Notes under the pieces: model-generated | Told to the model about the DNA's origin: nothing | The model's input: the letters and a program-made list of their open reading frames with translations, nothing else | Database searches by the model: none | Source: Devosia oryzisoli | GTDB lineage: Bacteria; Pseudomonadota; Alphaproteobacteria; Rhizobiales; Devosiaceae | Length of the DNA: 64,000 nt | Direction: 5' to 3' | NCBI RefSeq assembly: GCF_014837245.1 | Contig: NZ_JACYFU010000003.1 | Location: 1-64,000 of the forward strand | Made by a program: the position numbers and the translations under genes | In this document: piece after piece, positions 33,509 through 42,527 of the stretch | Position numbering within the stretch: position 1 is the first letter of the stretch | Layout: the number at the start of each line of letters is the position of its first letter

Positions 33509-34648
33509 ATGACCACGCCCGACACACAACAATTAGCCGGCCCCGGCAGGAAAGCTGCACCATCGGTGCACGTGCTGATGACACTGGATGCAGTGGGCGG
33601 TGTCTGGCGCTACGCCATGGACCTGGCGGGCGGTCTGCGCCAGCAGGGCTTCCGCTTCACCTTCGCCGGCATGGGCCCGGAGCCTTCGGCCGCGCTGCGC
33701 AATGAAGCCTTGCGGCACGGCGACCTGGTCTGGCTCAATACGCCGCTCGATTGGTTGGTGGAAGACGAACGGGCGCTCGACACCATTCCCCCTGCACTGG
33801 CCGCGCTTGTAGCCGAGCGCCAGGTGGACCTCGTGCACCTCAACCTGCCTTCGCAAGCGGCTGGCCTCGTCTTGCCGGTTCCAGTGCTCGTTGTTTCCCA
33901 TTCCTGCGTCGTCACCTGGTTCGCGGCCGTGCGCGGCACGGCTGTACCTGAGGCCTGGCAGTGGCAGCAGCGTCGGAACCGCGCCGGCTTCGACAACTGC
34001 GACATGGTCATCGCGCCGAGCCAATCTCATGCCGATGCCTTGGCCAGAAGCTATGGCGCCATCGCAAACCTGCGCGTGGTGCACAATTCGGTCCGCCCAA
34101 TTCCGTCCGCCACCGAAAAACAGCCCTTCGTCTTCGCTGCTGCCCGCTGGTGGGACGATGGCAAGAACGCCATCACCCTCGACGCGGCAGCAGCGCACAC
34201 GACCGTGCCGGTCATCTTGGCGGGCGACAACCGTGGGCCGGCCGGGCAGTACGTGCCCATCGAGCAAGCCGTTCATCGTGGACAGCTTACCTTCACTGAA
34301 GTGCGGTCGATTCTGGCGGAGGCTGCGATCCTCTGTTCGCCCTCGCTCTATGAACCCTTCGGGCTTGCTCCCCTTGAGGCGGCTGCGGCGCGGGCGACGC
34401 TGGTGCTGGCCGACATCCCGACCTATCGCGAGCTCTGGGATGGCGCTGCCCATTTTGTAGCGCCGCATGACGCACACGGCTTCGCGCAAGCGTTCGACGA
34501 GCTCGCGCGCGATGAGGAGCGGCGCCGCGAATTGGCAGCGGCCGCCTACCAGCACTCCCGCACCTTCACCCTTACCCGGCAGGCCAAAGCCATGCGCGAC
34601 GCTTATCGCGATTGCCTTGCCCACGCTCCGCAGCTTCTGCGCGCCTGA
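33509..34648 (+). CDS. GT4-type glycosyltransferase
   Basis: A 379-residue GT-B glycosyltransferase, starting two bases after the fusion gene. The N-terminal domain opens HVLMTLDAVGGVWRYAMDLAGGL, as in GT4 enzymes. The C-terminal donor domain contains the EPFGLAPLEAAA motif (acid pair E-x7-E) and VVHNSVRPIP. Such enzymes move a sugar from a nucleotide donor, with retention, onto an acceptor at the cytoplasmic face. Its donor is likely UDP-xylose or a product of the cluster's epimerases. Confidence 0.85.
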   Translation: MTTPDTQQLAGPGRKAAPSVHVLMTLDAVGGVWRYAMDLAGGLRQQGFRFTFAGMGPEPSAALRNEALRHGDLVWLNTPLDWLVEDERALDTIPPALAALVAERQVDLVHLNLPSQAAGLVLPVPVLVVSHSCVVTWFAAVRGTAVPEAWQWQQRRNRAGFDNCDMVIAPSQSHADALARSYGAIANLRVVHNSVRPIPSATEKQPFVFAAARWWDDGKNAITLDAAAAHTTVPVILAGDNRGPAGQYVPIEQAVHRGQLTFTEVRSILAEAAILCSPSLYEPFGLAPLEAAAARATLVLADIPTYRELWDGAAHFVAPHDAHGFAQAFDELARDEERRRELAAAAYQHSRTFTLTRQAKAMRDAYRDCLAHAPQLLRA

Positions 34649-34659
34649 GAGAGAACCCT

Positions 34660-35790
34660 ATGCGCTTCCTGTTCTACATGCACTCGCTGGTTTCGGATTG
34701 GAATCACGGCAACGCCCATTTCCTGCGCGGCGTGATGCACGACCTGATCAACCGGGGCCACGAGGCGCGGGCCCTCGAACCCGCCGGCTCCTGGAGCCGT
34801 ACCAACCTGATAGCCGACCAGGGAGCGGGGGCCGAGGATGATTTCCACCGGACGTTCCCCGAGCTCAAGACCAACACGTACGGGCTGGATTTCGACCACG
34901 AGGCGGCGGTAGCCGATGCCGACGTCGTGGTGGTCCATGAGTGGACGGACCCGACCATCGTCTCGCAGTTGGGCCAAATTCGGTCTCGTGGCGGGACGTT
35001 CACGCTCGTATTCCACGACACGCATCATCGCGCCATCTCTGCCCGGGAAGAGATCGCCGGGCTGACCCTGGGCTCCTACGATATAATCCTGGCCTTCGGG
35101 GAAGTGCTGCGCCAGCGCTATCTCGACGCCGGCTGGGGGCAAAACGTCTTTACCTGGCATGAGGCCGCCGATACCAACCGCTTTCATCCCCTGCCCCAGA
35201 TCGCGCCGGAGCGTGATTTGATCTGGGTCGGCAACTGGGGCGACGACGAGCGCACCCGTGAGATTTCCGAGTTCCTCATTGAACCTGCGGCGAACCTGCA
35301 ACTGAGCGGAACGGTGCGCGGCGTTCGCTATCCGGGGGAGGCCAGGGAGCGGATTGCGCACGCCGGTCTCGAATTCGGCGGCTGGATCGCCAATGCCCGT
35401 GTACCGGAGGCGTTCGCGCGTCACCGGGCCACCGTTCACATTCCTCGCCGCCCATACGTCGAGGCCCTTCCCGGCATTCCGACCATCCGCATGTTCGAAG
35501 CGCTCGCCTGCGGTATCCCGCTGGTCTCCGCCCCGTGGACGGACGCCGAAAATCTCTTCCGCCCCGGTGTCGACTACCTCGTTGCAGCCAACGGCACCGC
35601 GATGAAACGCCACCTGCGCACCGTGCTGGACGATGCGGCGCTAAGGAACGACCTCGTCGCGAAGGGCATCGAGACAATCCGCTCGCGCCACACCTGTACC
35701 CATCGCGTCGACGAACTGCTCGACATCCTCGCCACGCATGGGAGCGCCGGGGTTCGGAATGCAATGGCATCGGTGGAGGCAGCAGAATGA
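34660..35790 (+). CDS. CgeB-like glycosyltransferase, copy 1
   Basis: A 376-residue protein beginning MRFLFYMHSLVSDWNHGNAHFLRGV. The N-terminal GT-B-type domain and a C-terminal region with IRMFEALACGIPLVSAPWTDAENLFRPGVDYL match CgeB-like transferases. The opening S-LVSxWNxGNAxxxRG motif recurs in the two following genes, so the three are tandem paralogues. The start at 34660 has GAGAGA upstream. The stop overlaps the next start by ATGA. Confidence 0.8.
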   Translation: MRFLFYMHSLVSDWNHGNAHFLRGVMHDLINRGHEARALEPAGSWSRTNLIADQGAGAEDDFHRTFPELKTNTYGLDFDHEAAVADADVVVVHEWTDPTIVSQLGQIRSRGGTFTLVFHDTHHRAISAREEIAGLTLGSYDIILAFGEVLRQRYLDAGWGQNVFTWHEAADTNRFHPLPQIAPERDLIWVGNWGDDERTREISEFLIEPAANLQLSGTVRGVRYPGEARERIAHAGLEFGGWIANARVPEAFARHRATVHIPRRPYVEALPGIPTIRMFEALACGIPLVSAPWTDAENLFRPGVDYLVAANGTAMKRHLRTVLDDAALRNDLVAKGIETIRSRHTCTHRVDELLDILATHGSAGVRNAMASVEAAE

Positions 35791-36881
35791 AGATCGCGTT
35801 TTACGGCTCGAGCCTTGTTTCCGCCTACTGGAATGGCGCGGCCACCTACTACCGCGGCGTCATCAAGGCGCTGCACGGACTGGGGCACGATGTCACCTTC
35901 TATGAACCGGACGTCTACGACCGGCAGAAAAACCGGGATATCGACCCGCCCGACTGGTGCCGCGTCGTCGTCTACGAGGGCACCATCGATGCGTTGAAGG
36001 CCGCGGCCTCCGCCGCAGCCGAAGCAGATGTGGTTATCAAAGCCAGTGGCGTGGGCTTCGAGGATGACCTGCTGTTCGAGCAGATCGTGGCCTTTGCGCG
36101 TCCCGATGCCGTGCGCATCTTCTGGGATGTGGATGCGCCGGCCACGCTGGCAGAAATTCGACCCGACCCCAACCACCGCCTGCGGCGCCTGCTGCCCCAG
36201 ATCGATGCCGTCCTCACCTATGGCGGCGGCGACCCTGTGATAACAGCCTATCAGGATCTGGGCGCGATAATCTGTGTCCCGATCTACAACGGGCTTGATC
36301 CGGACACGCACCATCCCGTGCCGGCAGATCCGCGCTTTGCAGCCGACCTCTCCTTCCTCGGCAATCGCCTGCCCGATCGCGAGCAGCGGGTGGAAGAATT
36401 CTTCCTTCGGCCTGCCGCAGACTTGCCAGAGCGTCGGTTTTTGCTCGGGGGCTCGGGCTGGGGCGACAAGCCGATGAGCGCCAACGTCGACTATGTCGGT
36501 CATGTCCGCACCGCCGACCACAATGCCTTCAACACCTCTCCGCTCGCGGTTCTCAACATCTCCCGCGACAGCATGGCCAGCATTGGGTTCTCCCCGGCCA
36601 CCCGCGTCTTCGAGGCGGCAGGCGCCGGCGCGTGTCTCATCACCGACGCATGGCAGGGTCTCGAGCTGTTCCTCGAACCGGACCGGGAAGTGCTCGTGGT
36701 GCGCGACCGCAAGGATGTCGCAGAGGTACTCAAAAGCCTGACCCCCGAACGAGCTGCCGAAATCGGCAAGGCCGCCCTCGCACGGGTCCTACGTGATCAT
36801 ACCTACACCGATCGCGCGCGGCAGGCCGACGGAGTTATCCGCCAGCTCTTCGCCAAGCGCGCCATGGAGGCCGCAGAATGA
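35787..36881 (+). CDS. CgeB-like glycosyltransferase, copy 2
   Basis: A 364-residue paralogue opening MKIAFYGSSLVSAYWNGAATYYRGVIKALH. It has a Rossmann-like N-terminal domain (VVVYEGTIDALK, then ADVVIKASGVGFED) and the C-terminal VFEAAGAGACLITDAWQGLELFLEPDREVLVV block typical of CgeB proteins, which contacts the nucleotide sugar. It overlaps both neighbours by four bases and is therefore tightly coupled. Confidence 0.8.
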   Translation: MKIAFYGSSLVSAYWNGAATYYRGVIKALHGLGHDVTFYEPDVYDRQKNRDIDPPDWCRVVVYEGTIDALKAAASAAAEADVVIKASGVGFEDDLLFEQIVAFARPDAVRIFWDVDAPATLAEIRPDPNHRLRRLLPQIDAVLTYGGGDPVITAYQDLGAIICVPIYNGLDPDTHHPVPADPRFAADLSFLGNRLPDREQRVEEFFLRPAADLPERRFLLGGSGWGDKPMSANVDYVGHVRTADHNAFNTSPLAVLNISRDSMASIGFSPATRVFEAAGAGACLITDAWQGLELFLEPDREVLVVRDRKDVAEVLKSLTPERAAEIGKAALARVLRDHTYTDRARQADGVIRQLFAKRAMEAAE

Positions 36882-37981
36882 GCCAAGGGTATGACATCGT
36901 CTTCATCGGGCTCACGCTCTCCTCCTCCTGGGGCAATGGCCACGCCACCACCTACCGCTCGCTTTTGCGCGGTTTGAAAGAGGAAGGTGCTCGCGTCCTG
37001 TTCCTGGAGCAGGACGTTCCCTGGTACGCACCGCACCGTGACCTCCCCAGCCCTGATTTCTGCGACTTCTACCTCTACCGAGATCTCCCCGACCTCCTGG
37101 AGCGGTTTTCGGCCCACCTCGCGAATGCTCGGGCCGTCATCGTCGGCTCCTACGTCCAGGACGGGCCGGCCGTAATCGATGCACTTGCGCGGCGGCGCCC
37201 GCAGGTTTTCGGCTTTTACGACATCGACACACCCGTCACCCTCGCCAAGCTGGACCGCGGCGACGAGGAATATTTGCGGCGCGATCAGCTGCCGCTCTTT
37301 GATGCGTATTTCTCCTTTTCCGGCGGCAAGGTGCTCGATCGGCTCGAGCAGCAATATGGAGCCGCTAAGGCCCTGCCCCTCTATTGCTCGGTCGACGCCA
37401 CGCGTTACCGCCCGGTTTCCGCCGACCGGCGTTGGGATTTGGGATATCTCGGGACGTATAGTCCGGACCGCCAGCCAACGCTCGACGCACTGCTGATCGA
37501 GCCGGCGCGCCGGCTGCCGGAGTGCCGCTTTGTCGTTGCCGGGCCGCAGTACCCTGAAAACATCGACTGGCCCGCGAATGTCACGCGCATTGAGCACCTC
37601 CCGCCCGCTGATCACCCGCTCTTCTACAACCAGCAGCGATACACCCTCAACGTGACGCGCCAGGACATGATCGCAGCCGGCTGGTCCCCCAGCGTGCGCC
37701 TCTTCGAAGCTGGCGCCTGCAGGACGCCGGTCATCAGCGATGAGTGGATCGGGCTCGGCGACTTCTTCCCGTTGGAAGAAGCCATCCTGACGGCAACCTC
37801 TTCTGACGACGTCGTACGCATTCTGCGCGACGACAGTGGAACTCACCGTGACCGGATCGCCCGGGCCGCGCATCGGATCACCCTCGAACATCACACCGGC
37901 GCCGCCCGTGCCAGCCAGCTGCTTGACCACTTGGCGGACCTCGAAGCCGCCCAGACCCCACCCCGCCGCATCACCGCCTGA
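36878..37981 (+). CDS. CgeB-like glycosyltransferase, copy 3
   Basis: The third paralogue, 367 residues, begins with IVFIGLTLSSSWGNGHATTYRSLLRGL and has the C-terminal VRLFEAGACRTPVISDEWIGLGDFFPLEEAILTA block of the family. The central part keeps VQDGPAVIDALARRRPQVFGFYDIDTPVTLA, with an acidic residue set that may bind a metal or sugar. Divergence among the three copies suggests different acceptors or donors, giving successive additions to one glycan. Confidence 0.8.
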   Translation: MSQGYDIVFIGLTLSSSWGNGHATTYRSLLRGLKEEGARVLFLEQDVPWYAPHRDLPSPDFCDFYLYRDLPDLLERFSAHLANARAVIVGSYVQDGPAVIDALARRRPQVFGFYDIDTPVTLAKLDRGDEEYLRRDQLPLFDAYFSFSGGKVLDRLEQQYGAAKALPLYCSVDATRYRPVSADRRWDLGYLGTYSPDRQPTLDALLIEPARRLPECRFVVAGPQYPENIDWPANVTRIEHLPPADHPLFYNQQRYTLNVTRQDMIAAGWSPSVRLFEAGACRTPVISDEWIGLGDFFPLEEAILTATSSDDVVRILRDDSGTHRDRIARAAHRITLEHHTGAARASQLLDHLADLEAAQTPPRRITA

Positions 37982-37993
37982 CAGGAGAATCCC

Positions 37994-39019
37994 ATGCTCG
38001 AAAAGCTCAGTGCACGACGCCAGCAGACCGTTTTGGTCGCCGGAGGCGCCGGCTTTGTCGGCTCGCATCTGTGCGATGCTCTCCTCGACGCGGGTCACCG
38101 TGTCATCTGCGTCGACAGTTTCCTGACCGGGCGGCCGGAAAACGTCGGCCCGCTCGACAATCATCCCGCCTTCAAGATGATCACGCACGATGTTCGCTCG
38201 CCTTTGCAGATTGAGGAAAAGCTGGACCAAGTCTACAATCTCGCCTGTCCCGCCTCGCCGCCCCACTACCAGGCTGACCCGCTGCTCACCATGATGACCA
38301 GCGTTGCGGGCACCGCCCATCTGCTCGATCTCGCCAAGCAGCATGGCGCCAGGTTCCTCCAGGCATCCACCAGCGAAGTTTACGGCGATCCCGAGCAGCA
38401 CCCGCAGCGCGAGGATTACTGGGGGCACGTCAACTGCACCGGCCCCCGGGCCTGCTACGACGAAGGCAAGCGGGCCGCCGAGGCCCTCTGCTTCGACATG
38501 CTGCGCGCAGGCAGCGTCGACGCGCGCGTCGTGCGCATCTTCAACACCTATGGCCCGCGCATGCGCGCCGATGACGGCCGCATTATCTCCAACCTCGTGG
38601 TGCAGGCCCTGCGCAACGAGCCGCTGACCATCTATGGCTCCGGCGAACAGACCCGCTCCTTCTGCTACGTGTCCGACCTCGTCAATGGACTCATGGCCTT
38701 GATGGAGTCCGGCCCGAACCCGGAACAGCCGGTCAATATTGGCAATCCCGGCGAGTTCACCATTGCCGAACTTGCCGACATGATCCTCGATCTGGTCGAC
38801 ACCCGCTCGACGCTGGTTCACCGCCCGTTGCCCACCGACGACCCGCAGCGCCGCCGCCCCGACATCACGGCGGCCAGGGAACTCCTTGGATGGGCACCCA
38901 AGATACCTTTGTCCGAGGGCTTGCCGCGAACCATCGCCTGGTTCGCTCAGGATCTGGGCCTGTCGCGCCGCTCGCGGCTGAAGCAGGACGCCGCCCCCAT
39001 GCTTGCCGGAGGTGTTTAA
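37994..39019 (+). CDS. uxs: UDP-xylose synthase (UDP-glucuronate decarboxylase)
   Basis: A 341-residue extended SDR protein with GGAGFVGSHLCDAL (residues 17-30), NLACPASPPHYQADPLLTMMTSV (82-104), STSEVYGDPEQHPQ (125-138) and CYDEGKRAAE (Tyr155, Lys159). This motif set is diagnostic for UXS, which decarboxylates UDP-glucuronate to UDP-xylose through a 4-keto intermediate using bound NAD+. With ugd at 28579-29940 it completes the route UDP-glucose to UDP-xylose. The start is 12 bases after the third CgeB-like gene. Confidence 0.9.
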   Translation: MLEKLSARRQQTVLVAGGAGFVGSHLCDALLDAGHRVICVDSFLTGRPENVGPLDNHPAFKMITHDVRSPLQIEEKLDQVYNLACPASPPHYQADPLLTMMTSVAGTAHLLDLAKQHGARFLQASTSEVYGDPEQHPQREDYWGHVNCTGPRACYDEGKRAAEALCFDMLRAGSVDARVVRIFNTYGPRMRADDGRIISNLVVQALRNEPLTIYGSGEQTRSFCYVSDLVNGLMALMESGPNPEQPVNIGNPGEFTIAELADMILDLVDTRSTLVHRPLPTDDPQRRRPDITAARELLGWAPKIPLSEGLPRTIAWFAQDLGLSRRSRLKQDAAPMLAGGV

Positions 39020-39753
39020 TGAACGAGCACAGCCGGTTGCAGGAGCAGATCGAGGCACTTGGGCCCTGGTTTCAGAATATAACTATTGGCGGCGTGCCTA
39101 CGGCGCCTAACCATTTCCTGGGTGACTACCCTGCCTTCAAGTGGGCGGGGTTCCGCCATGTGCTGCCCGATGACCTTGACGGCCGCAGTGTGCTCGACAT
39201 CGGCTGCAACGCTGGCTTTTACGCCATGGAGATGAAGCGGCGCGGCGCCGGCCGGGTGTTGGGCATCGACGCCGACCCCCATTATCTGCGCCAAGCGCGT
39301 TTTGCTGCCGAACAGGAAGGGCTGGACATCGAGTTCGCCCAGAAGTCGGTCTACGAAGTCGCCGATCTGGAGGAGCGGTTCGACCTCGTGATCTTCATGG
39401 GCGTGCTCTACCACCTTCGCCATCCCCTCCTGGCGCTGGACCTGATCCACGAGCACGTCGCGGGCGACATGCTGCTGTTCCAGACCATGCAGCGCGGCAC
39501 CTCCGAAGTTGCCCAAGCCGCGGCGGATTATGACTTCTCGGACTGGACACCCTTCCAGGACGAGGGGTTCCCCCGCCTCTATTTCATCGAACACAACTAT
39601 GCCGGCGACCCCACCAACTGGTTCATCCCGAACAAAGCCGCCACCGAAGCCATGCTGCGCACATCCGGCTTCGCCATTGACGCCAATCCCGATCCGGAAG
39701 TTTACCTGTGTCATCGGGCTGACCGTCCTTACGCTGCCAGACTTTATGCCTGA
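39019..39753 (+). CDS. SAM-dependent methyltransferase, cluster-associated type
   Basis: A 244-residue class I methyltransferase. SAM motif I is VLDIGCNAGFYAMEM (58-72), followed by IDADPHYLRQARFA. The N-terminal block PWFQNITIGGVPTAPNHFLGDYP and the VIFMGVLYHLRHPL segment recall the Rta_06860-type methyltransferase family (TIGR04290, from memory), which itself tends to sit in clusters of glycosyltransferases. The start overlaps the uxs stop by one base. It may O-methylate the assembled glycan or a lipid acceptor and ends the operon. Confidence 0.8.
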   Translation: MNEHSRLQEQIEALGPWFQNITIGGVPTAPNHFLGDYPAFKWAGFRHVLPDDLDGRSVLDIGCNAGFYAMEMKRRGAGRVLGIDADPHYLRQARFAAEQEGLDIEFAQKSVYEVADLEERFDLVIFMGVLYHLRHPLLALDLIHEHVAGDMLLFQTMQRGTSEVAQAAADYDFSDWTPFQDEGFPRLYFIEHNYAGDPTNWFIPNKAATEAMLRTSGFAIDANPDPEVYLCHRADRPYAARLYA

Positions 39754-39834
39754 CACATCAAACGCGATCAGCAAAGGGTGCCATCGCAGACTCAACGCCC
39801 AACCAGACAACCGCACGATCCGCACCCCTAGATC

Positions 39835-40177
39835 GTTTCACCTTGAAGCAGACTCATGGGATTCCGGCTTGGTCTGATTTGTGATTCAAGATTGGTGCTG
39901 GAGTGGAGGCCAGCATCAATGGCTGGACCACTTTCGAACGATCTTCGTGAACGTGTTGTGTCTGCGATATTGGCGGGTCAGAGCTGCCACGAGGCGGCGA
40001 GCCGGTTTGGTGTTTCGGTGTCGTCGGCCATCAAGTGGAGCCGGCGCTATCGGCAGACTGGCTCGGTGGCGCCTGGGCAGATGGGCGGGCATCGCCGTCC
40101 GGTTCTGAGCGATCACCGAGCGTTTATTCTGGAACGGATCTCGCAGACCCCACACCTGACGCTGCACGGTCTCAAGC
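39835..40177 (+). mobile_element. IS630-family remnant
   Basis: From the ATG at 39919 the frame encodes the N-terminal helix-turn-helix of an IS630-type transposase (LSNDLRERVVSAILAGQSCHEAASRFGVSVSSAIKWSRRYRQTG, then VLSDHRAFILERISQTPHLTLHGL), about 86 residues. At about 40177 it runs straight into a different gene. The element's left end is probably near 39835 (CTAGATCGTTTCACC). The catalytic DDE part is absent, so the copy is dead. Confidence 0.65.
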
Positions 40178-40472
40178 CGACGCCTGTCGTCGACACAATC
40201 CCGAACGGCACGGCGATACCAAAGGCGTGCGTGGCGTGGTCGACGTCGCCCGACGTGCAGCCGGGATTCACCCGCACTGTCGCGCTGGCCGGGTCGACAT
40301 GGACGCCCTTCATCATCGAGAGATCGATCATCAGACCGTCATCGACGCTGCCGAGACCGGGCCCATTGTGCCCGCCACCCCGGATGGCGATGTCCAGGGC
40401 ATTGTCACGTCCGAAAACCTGGAGCCGGTGGCGTCGAGCGCAGGAAACCATTTCAGAGGGCGCTTTTGACAA
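40177..40472 (-). pseudogene. FAD-linked oxidase N-terminal fragment
   Basis: The minus-strand frame has the FAD-binding core of BBE-type oxidases: DNALDIAIRGGGHNGPGLGSVDDGLMIDLS, then RVNPGCTSGDVDHATHAFGIAVPFGIVSTTGVG. It breaks off at the point where the IS630 fragment begins, so substrate-binding and C-terminal parts are gone. Its N-terminus also differs from the family. The fragment is the remains of an older gene cut by the insertion. Confidence 0.6.
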
Positions 40473-40533
40473 TTCTAATGACGTGCGCCAATGACCGCGA
40501 AGGGGTCGAGTGGTGCCCCCTGCCCGCTCGACC

Positions 40534-41331
40534 TTATCGGCCGCTGGCGCTGCGCAATATCGCTTCGGCGCGCCGGCGCAGGGGCTTGTCGATCATCTGG
40601 CCATCGAGCCCGATGGTGCCGGCGCTTTCCATCACCTTGCGCGCCCATTCGACCTCCTCGGCGCTGGGCGCAAAGGCGGTGTTGAGGATGGGGACGGCCG
40701 AAGGGTGCACGCAGGTTGAACCGTCAAAACCGTGGCGGCGCGCTTCCCGCGCAGCCTCCGCAATGGCGTCCACGTCGCCATAATCGGCGATCGAGCGCAG
40801 CAGTCCCAGCGAGAGCTTGCCGGCGGCCTTGGCCGCGTAGTGCACCAGCAGCTTGGGGAGACGCAGGACGTCGGGATCAGGCGAGCCGCCCAAGGCAAGC
40901 GCGAGATCCTCACTCCCCACGTTCACGGCAACAAGGCGTGGATGCCTGCAGATGTCGGCAGCGGCAAGAATGCCCGCAGGGCTTTCGATGGTGGCCAGGA
41001 CCGGCGTGGAGCCGCCGCCATGGCGCAGCAGGATGGCATCAAGCGCCTCCACGTCGGCGACGCTGTCGGCCTTGGGACTGACGAGAAGATCGATCCCTGC
41101 CGCTAGCGCGGCCGAGATGTCGGCCTCCGAACCGGCATTGATGCGGACCGCGACCTGGCCCTGGCCTTGCCGCAGGCTGCGCACGGCCTCCGTGAGATTG
41201 GCGCGCGCCAGATCCTTGCGCTCGTCAGGCACGGCGTCCTCTAGGTCGAGAATAACGCAGTCGGCGCCGCGCAGGTGCGCCTTGGCAATGAAGCGATCCT
41301 GGTCCGCGGGCACATAGAGCAGCGAGCGCAT
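40534..41331 (-). CDS. HpcH/CitE-family lyase (CoA-ester type)
   Basis: The start at 41331 gives 265 residues beginning RSLLYVPADQDRFIAKAHLRGADCVILDLEDAVPDERK, the CitE-type opening with the metal-binding acidic residues in LDLEDAVP. ATIESPAGILAA and NVGSEDLALALGG follow, then DGSTCVHPSAVPILN near the end. Members cleave malyl-, citramalyl- or similar CoA esters. It overlaps the CoA-transferase gene by ATGA, so a CoA ester made by that enzyme is the likely substrate. Confidence 0.85.
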   Translation of the reverse strand: MRSLLYVPADQDRFIAKAHLRGADCVILDLEDAVPDERKDLARANLTEAVRSLRQGQGQVAVRINAGSEADISAALAAGIDLLVSPKADSVADVEALDAILLRHGGGSTPVLATIESPAGILAAADICRHPRLVAVNVGSEDLALALGGSPDPDVLRLPKLLVHYAAKAAGKLSLGLLRSIADYGDVDAIAEAAREARRHGFDGSTCVHPSAVPILNTAFAPSAEEVEWARKVMESAGTIGLDGQMIDKPLRRRAEAILRSASGR

Positions 41332-42527
41332 CAGGATTGCCTTCGGAAGCCGGCGTCGAAACCCAGTTCGGCCAGCAGTTCGGGGCCGTCCTCGTTCAGT
41401 TCGGGCGCGGCGCGCCGAAAGGTGCCGGGTGTTTCGGACAACCGGGGCACCACGTTGTGCATCGGCATGGCGCCGAACTCTGCATCGTCCAGCGCCACGA
41501 TGATTTCGCGTTCCTGGAAATGCGGATCGGTCATGCCGTCTTCGATGTTGTAGACGGGACCCACGGTTGCTCCGGCACCGCGCATCTCTGCCAGGGCCGC
41601 ATCCCGGGTGCGCTGGGCGAACCACGCGCCGATGGCTGCGTCGACCACTTCCCGATGCCTGACGCGATCGGAATTGCTGGCGAAGCGCGGATCATTGTTC
41701 ATTTCGGGGCGTCCGATGATCTCGAAGATGCGCCGCGCGACGGTCTGGGTGGAGCCGGACAGGGCCACGTAGCCGCCATCGGCGCAGCGATAGACGTTGC
41801 GCGGCGAGGCGGTGTTCGAGGCGCTGCCGACGCGCTGCTTGATGCGGCCGGTCTTGCTGAAGATACCGGCCTCGGGGCCCAGAACGGAAAACATCGACTC
41901 GAGCAGGGACAGGTCGATCACCTGCCCTGCCCCACCCTTCACGTCACGCGCATAAAGCGCCGTCATCGTCGCCGATGCACCATAGATGCCGGCGATCATG
42001 TCCGCCAGGGCGAGCGGCGGCAACACCGGCTCGCGGTCCGGAAACCCGGTGCGATCGGCAAAGCCGCTCATCGCCTCCACGATGGTGCCGAAGCCGGGAT
42101 ATTGCGCATAGGGCCCGGTTTGCCCGAAGCCGGAAATGCGCACCACGACGAGCCTGGGGTTGCGCTGCAATAGCGTTTCGGGCGCCAGCCCCATCTTTTC
42201 CAGCGTACCGGGGCGGTAGTTCTCGATGAACACATCCGCCGTCTCCATCATCGCCCAGAGCACATCCATCTGCGCGGCCTCGCGCAAATTGAGGCAGATG
42301 GAGCGCTTGTTGCGCCCATAGGCCTTCCAGAAAAAGGAATGTCCATCCTCCTTCCAGTCGCGCAGCGGGTCGCCCTCGGGCGGTTCGACCTTGATCACGT
42401 CGGCGCCAAAATCGGCCAGCTGCAGGCTCAGCATGTTGCCGGCCATCAGTCTCGACAGGTCGATTACACGCAGTCCCGTGAGAGGTCCGCTGGCCGAGGC
42501 GTCGAAGTGCTTTTGCGCCAGCGTCAC
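41331..42527 (-). CDS. Class III CoA-transferase (CaiB/BaiF type)
   Basis: A 398-residue protein with the CaiB layout: [39 protein letters not shown], then [15 protein letters not shown]. The conserved aspartate for the glutamyl/aspartyl-CoA intermediate is in [11 protein letters not shown]. These enzymes transfer CoA between organic acids in the cytoplasm. It overlaps the ABC ATPase gene (ATGA) upstream and the CitE-like gene downstream. The substrate acid is not known; a C4-C6 hydroxy acid fits. Confidence 0.85.
   Translation of the reverse strand: MTLAQKHFDASASGPLTGLRVIDLSRLMAGNMLSLQLADFGADVIKVEPPEGDPLRDWKEDGHSFFWKAYGRNKRSICLNLREAAQMDVLWAMMETADVFIENYRPGTLEKMGLAPETLLQRNPRLVVVRISGFGQTGPYAQYPGFGTIVEAMSGFADRTGFPDREPVLPPLALADMIAGIYGASATMTALYARDVKGGAGQVIDLSLLESMFSVLGPEAGIFSKTGRIKQRVGSASNTASPRNVYRCADGGYVALSGSTQTVARRIFEIIGRPEMNNDPRFASNSDRVRHREVVDAAIGAWFAQRTRDAALAEMRGAGATVGPVYNIEDGMTDPHFQEREIIVALDDAEFGAMPMHNVVPRLSETPGTFRRAAPELNEDGPELLAELGFDAGFRRQS

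Noticed and set aside
36803-39058. A 751-codon open frame on the minus strand
   Set aside because: It lies antisense to two CgeB-like genes, uxs and the methyltransferase, has the composition of an antisense frame in GC-rich DNA, and carries no motif.
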